From Planctomycetota bacterium (GTDB lineage Bacteria; Planctomycetota; Planctomycetia; Planctomycetales; Planctomycetaceae), in NCBI GenBank assembly GCA_018242525.1, contig JAFEBS010000056.1, positions 65,202-129,201 of the forward strand: a stretch of DNA of 64,000 bases, given 5' to 3'. The stretch's first letter is position 1; each line of letters opens with the position of its first letter. A program made the translations under genes and the position numbers. Shown here in pieces: positions 61,905 through 64,000 of this stretch. A model generated the notes under the pieces. That model saw only the letters and a list, made by a program, of their open reading frames with translations. It was not told where the DNA came from and did not search any database.

Positions 61905-64000
61905 GTGCCTGTTGGCCAACCTCCCTTGTACTCCACAGTGTCGTACATCTCGTCCAATCGCGGGTTCCGCTGGATCTGCTCGCTGGGGATATTGTCCATC
62001 GCCTGCGGAATGGGCAGTCCGTGTACCCGCCACGATTCTCCCGTTGTAAAACATCATCAATGTGCCGACTCGACGTGCGTAAGTGGATGCAGAGTCATCG
62101 CCACACTTCGGGTACACGGCAAAGACGCATGTGCCTCATTGCCTGTGGATTTCCGGCGCGCGGCCCAGAACCATCCAGCCACCGCCCCGCGAGTCTTGGC
62201 ACCCGTCGCGACAAATGTTTTCACGCTGCATAGCCGCCCGGGTGCCACCAAGGTGATTTACCTCGACTTTGACGGCCAAACGACCACGAACACGCCCTGG
62301 TCACGTGGCACAATTGTCACAACCGCTTACGATATGGATAACAACCCGTCTTCGTTCTCCACGGCGGAACAGACCAACATTCAGGAAATCTGGCAGCGTG
62401 TTGCGGAATGCTATTCCCCGTTTGACGTTGATGTCACGACAGAGGCTCCTGCCACGGCGGATCTGATCAACACAGGCGGGACCGACACCAAGTGGGGGAT
62501 CCGGGTTCTGTTCGGTACGCCGAATCCATCCCCCGCGCCAGGGTCTGGTGGAGTTGCGTATGTTGGTTCGTTTGGTTGGAACTATGGGACTGGCGTCGAT
62601 GTTCCGTGCTTTGTGCTGCAGGATGGCGTGGGAACCGTTCCCAAGTACAACGCCGATGCGGCGGTCCATGAAATTGGACACACAGTCGGCCTGAGCCATG
62701 ATGGTCAATTCCCCGCGAACAGCCCGAATCACGTTGAGTACTATGAAGGTCAGGGCTCGGGAGCTGTCGCCTGGGCTCCGCACCTGGGGGCCGGCTACTA
62801 CGTCCCGCTCGTGCAGTGGAGCAAAGGCGAGTACGCGAATCCGAGCAACACCCAGGACGATCTGGCGATCATTACGACTCAAAACGGGTTTGGCTACCGA
62901 ACGGACGACTACGCATCCACGCAGGCCACGGCAGTTGCCATTCCCGGAGCAGCCGGGTCATCAACATTTGCCGTGCAGGTCAGCGGTGTGATCGAACGGA
63001 ATACCGACTCGGATTGGTTCAAGATCGCTTCGGGGGCCGGGGCGATCAAGCTGAACGCGGTGGGCGGCCCCGCCAATACCATGCTTGACATTCAGTTGAG
63101 CCTGTACAATTCCTCCGGCAGCCTGATCGTGGCAGCCAATCCGACCACCGACGTCGTTGCTGCCATCAATCAAACCGTGGCGGCGGGGACTTACTTTGTG
63201 AAAATTGAAGGTGTTGCCAACGGCGATCCTCTCACGACGGGGTACACGAAGTACAGCAGCCTGGGACAGTACACAATTACCGGCTCATATGTGCCAGCCA
63301 CGACCGTAGTCACAACGTCGGCACCGGTCCTGGGGGGGGCGTCCAACCTGGCCTACACCGCCAAGGCTGCCGCCACGGCAATCTGCCCGGGCATCACGGT
63401 GACAGATTCGGACAGCCCCAGGTTGCCGAGCGCCACAGTAACGATCACGAACGTCGTCAGTACCGAGGATGTGCTGAGCCTGACAGCCAAGTCAGCGACG
63501 ATGGGAAACATCACAGGGACGTACAACAAGACGACTGGTGTCATGACGCTGACATCCGCTGGCGCGACCGCCACACTGGCCCAGTTCAAAGCGGCCCTGG
63601 CAGCGGTATCGTATTCAAACACCAGCGCCGCCCCGTCCACCACGCCGCGTCAAGTCCATTTCCAGGCGACGGACGGAGCAAACGCCAGCAACGTGCTGCA
63701 GAGCACCATCACGATCGGTTCCGGGTTCAACATTGTGACGGTCGACTATAATGCGTCCACAAAGACCCTGACCCTGAATGATGACGGCGGTAATAATGCA
63801 GTTTCAATCACACTGCGTGGAACTACGATTACTGTCCAGGGGGCCGGCACGACCAGGATTGGTGCAGGCAATGCCACTGCAGTGACACTTCCCTATTCCG
63901 GTGCCGTGACTTTGATTTGCAATTTCACAGGTGGAAATGACTCCCTCTCTATCTCGAGCCTGAAATGCACCAATGCCACCATCAATCTTGGTGACGGCAA
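61905..64000 (+). CDS. Second secreted metzincin protease paralogue, 3' end beyond window
   Basis: The open frame starts at a GTG at 61905, which has AAAGGA at the right spacing, and runs off the right edge. It encodes a signal-like region (GFRWICSLGILSIACGMGSP) and then the same architecture as the first protease: KVIYLDFDGQTTTNTPWSRG, VHEIGHTVGLSHDG for zinc binding, a PPC-type domain (IERNTDSDWFKIASGAGAIK) and beta-rich repeats. It is close to the first paralogue over at least 550 residues but has diverged in the N-terminal 80. Tandem duplication with an unrelated gene in between is the simplest explanation. The end of the protein is not visible. Confidence 0.85.
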   Translation, partial: MPVGQPPLYSTVSYISSNRGFRWICSLGILSIACGMGSPCTRHDSPVVKHHQCADSTCVSGCRVIATLRVHGKDACASLPVDFRRAAQNHPATAPRVLAPVATNVFTLHSRPGATKVIYLDFDGQTTTNTPWSRGTIVTTAYDMDNNPSSFSTAEQTNIQEIWQRVAECYSPFDVDVTTEAPATADLINTGGTDTKWGIRVLFGTPNPSPAPGSGGVAYVGSFGWNYGTGVDVPCFVLQDGVGTVPKYNADAAVHEIGHTVGLSHDGQFPANSPNHVEYYEGQGSGAVAWAPHLGAGYYVPLVQWSKGEYANPSNTQDDLAIITTQNGFGYRTDDYASTQATAVAIPGAAGSSTFAVQVSGVIERNTDSDWFKIASGAGAIKLNAVGGPANTMLDIQLSLYNSSGSLIVAANPTTDVVAAINQTVAAGTYFVKIEGVANGDPLTTGYTKYSSLGQYTITGSYVPATTVVTTSAPVLGGASNLAYTAKAAATAICPGITVTDSDSPRLPSATVTITNVVSTEDVLSLTAKSATMGNITGTYNKTTGVMTLTSAGATATLAQFKAALAAVSYSNTSAAPSTTPRQVHFQATDGANASNVLQSTITIGSGFNIVTVDYNASTKTLTLNDDGGNNAVSITLRGTTITVQGAGTTRIGAGNATAVTLPYSGAVTLICNFTGGNDSLSISSLKCTNATINLGDG

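Overview
The window reads as a chromosomal piece of a planctomycete (Planctomycetota). Three genes encode DUF1559 proteins with a type IV-pilin-like N-terminus (GFTLIELLVVIAIIA), a protein class greatly expanded in that phylum. There is also a very large PA14/multihaem c-type cytochrome/dehydrogenase-like protein, secreted esterases, SMP-30 proteins and a sulfatase relic. The C1 enzymes Fae and MtdB of the tetrahydromethanopterin pathway sit side by side. Short palindromic repeats recur between genes. I saw no rRNA, tRNA, CRISPR array, integrase or intact insertion sequence.

Layout. 1-6.5 kb: an enolase-superfamily gene cut by the left edge, a gene relic, two DUF1559 genes, a small secreted protein, and an OmpR-type regulator/sensor kinase pair whose kinase overlaps a DUF1559 gene by 4 bases. 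7-9.6 kb: a secreted protein with two tandem esterase domains and an SMP-30 propeller. 9.6-13 kb: a decayed defence-like patch. A UvrD/Rep-type helicase tail and a type I restriction S-subunit-like fragment lie before an apparently intact two-gene cassette (RecF/OLD-like ATPase plus TOPRIM-like partner), followed by a broken third gene. 13-17.5 kb: a second enolase-superfamily gene, an ATP-grasp gene, then fae and mtdB. 17.8-24.3 kb: a chaperone operon (TPR protein, J-domain-like protein with a degenerate HPD, GrpE-like protein, 28-residue ORF, Hsp70, zinc-ribbon protein). 24.4-30.9 kb: SDR, the giant cytochrome protein and an SMP-30 protein.

31-37.3 kb: a sulfide/persulfide module. It holds an ArsR-family repressor with two matching operator-like sites, rhodanese-DUF2892, a metallo-beta-lactamase protein with two rhodanese domains, a small membrane protein, a TauE/SafE permease, a type II-like sulfide:quinone oxidoreductase and an exported methyltransferase-DsrE fusion. 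37.3-41.6 kb: flavodoxin, a TIM-barrel epimerase, then an ArsR repressor, an ArsI-like C-As lyase with an extra C-terminal domain, and an MFS transporter, which together suggest organoarsenical handling. 41.7-47.8 kb: PhyH dioxygenase, the third DUF1559 protein, an alpha/beta hydrolase, and a decaying carbohydrate-esterase/sulfatase pair. 48.5-57.5 kb: a DUF3987 protein without a recognisable P-loop, an ArnT-like glycosyltransferase, a rhomboid, a coiled-coil protein, a tRNA dihydrouridine synthase, an MBL hydrolase and XseB. 57.9-64 kb: two paralogous secreted metzincin proteases flanking a secreted protein of unknown function; the second is cut by the right edge.

The strongest candidate for an undescribed system is the ATPase/TOPRIM-like cassette set among restriction-modification remnants at 10.76-12.68 kb. 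Next are the chaperone operon with its degenerate J-domain and mini-ORF, and the exported methyltransferase-DsrE fusion that closes the sulfide operon. All functions are inferred from reading the sequence; no database search was run.
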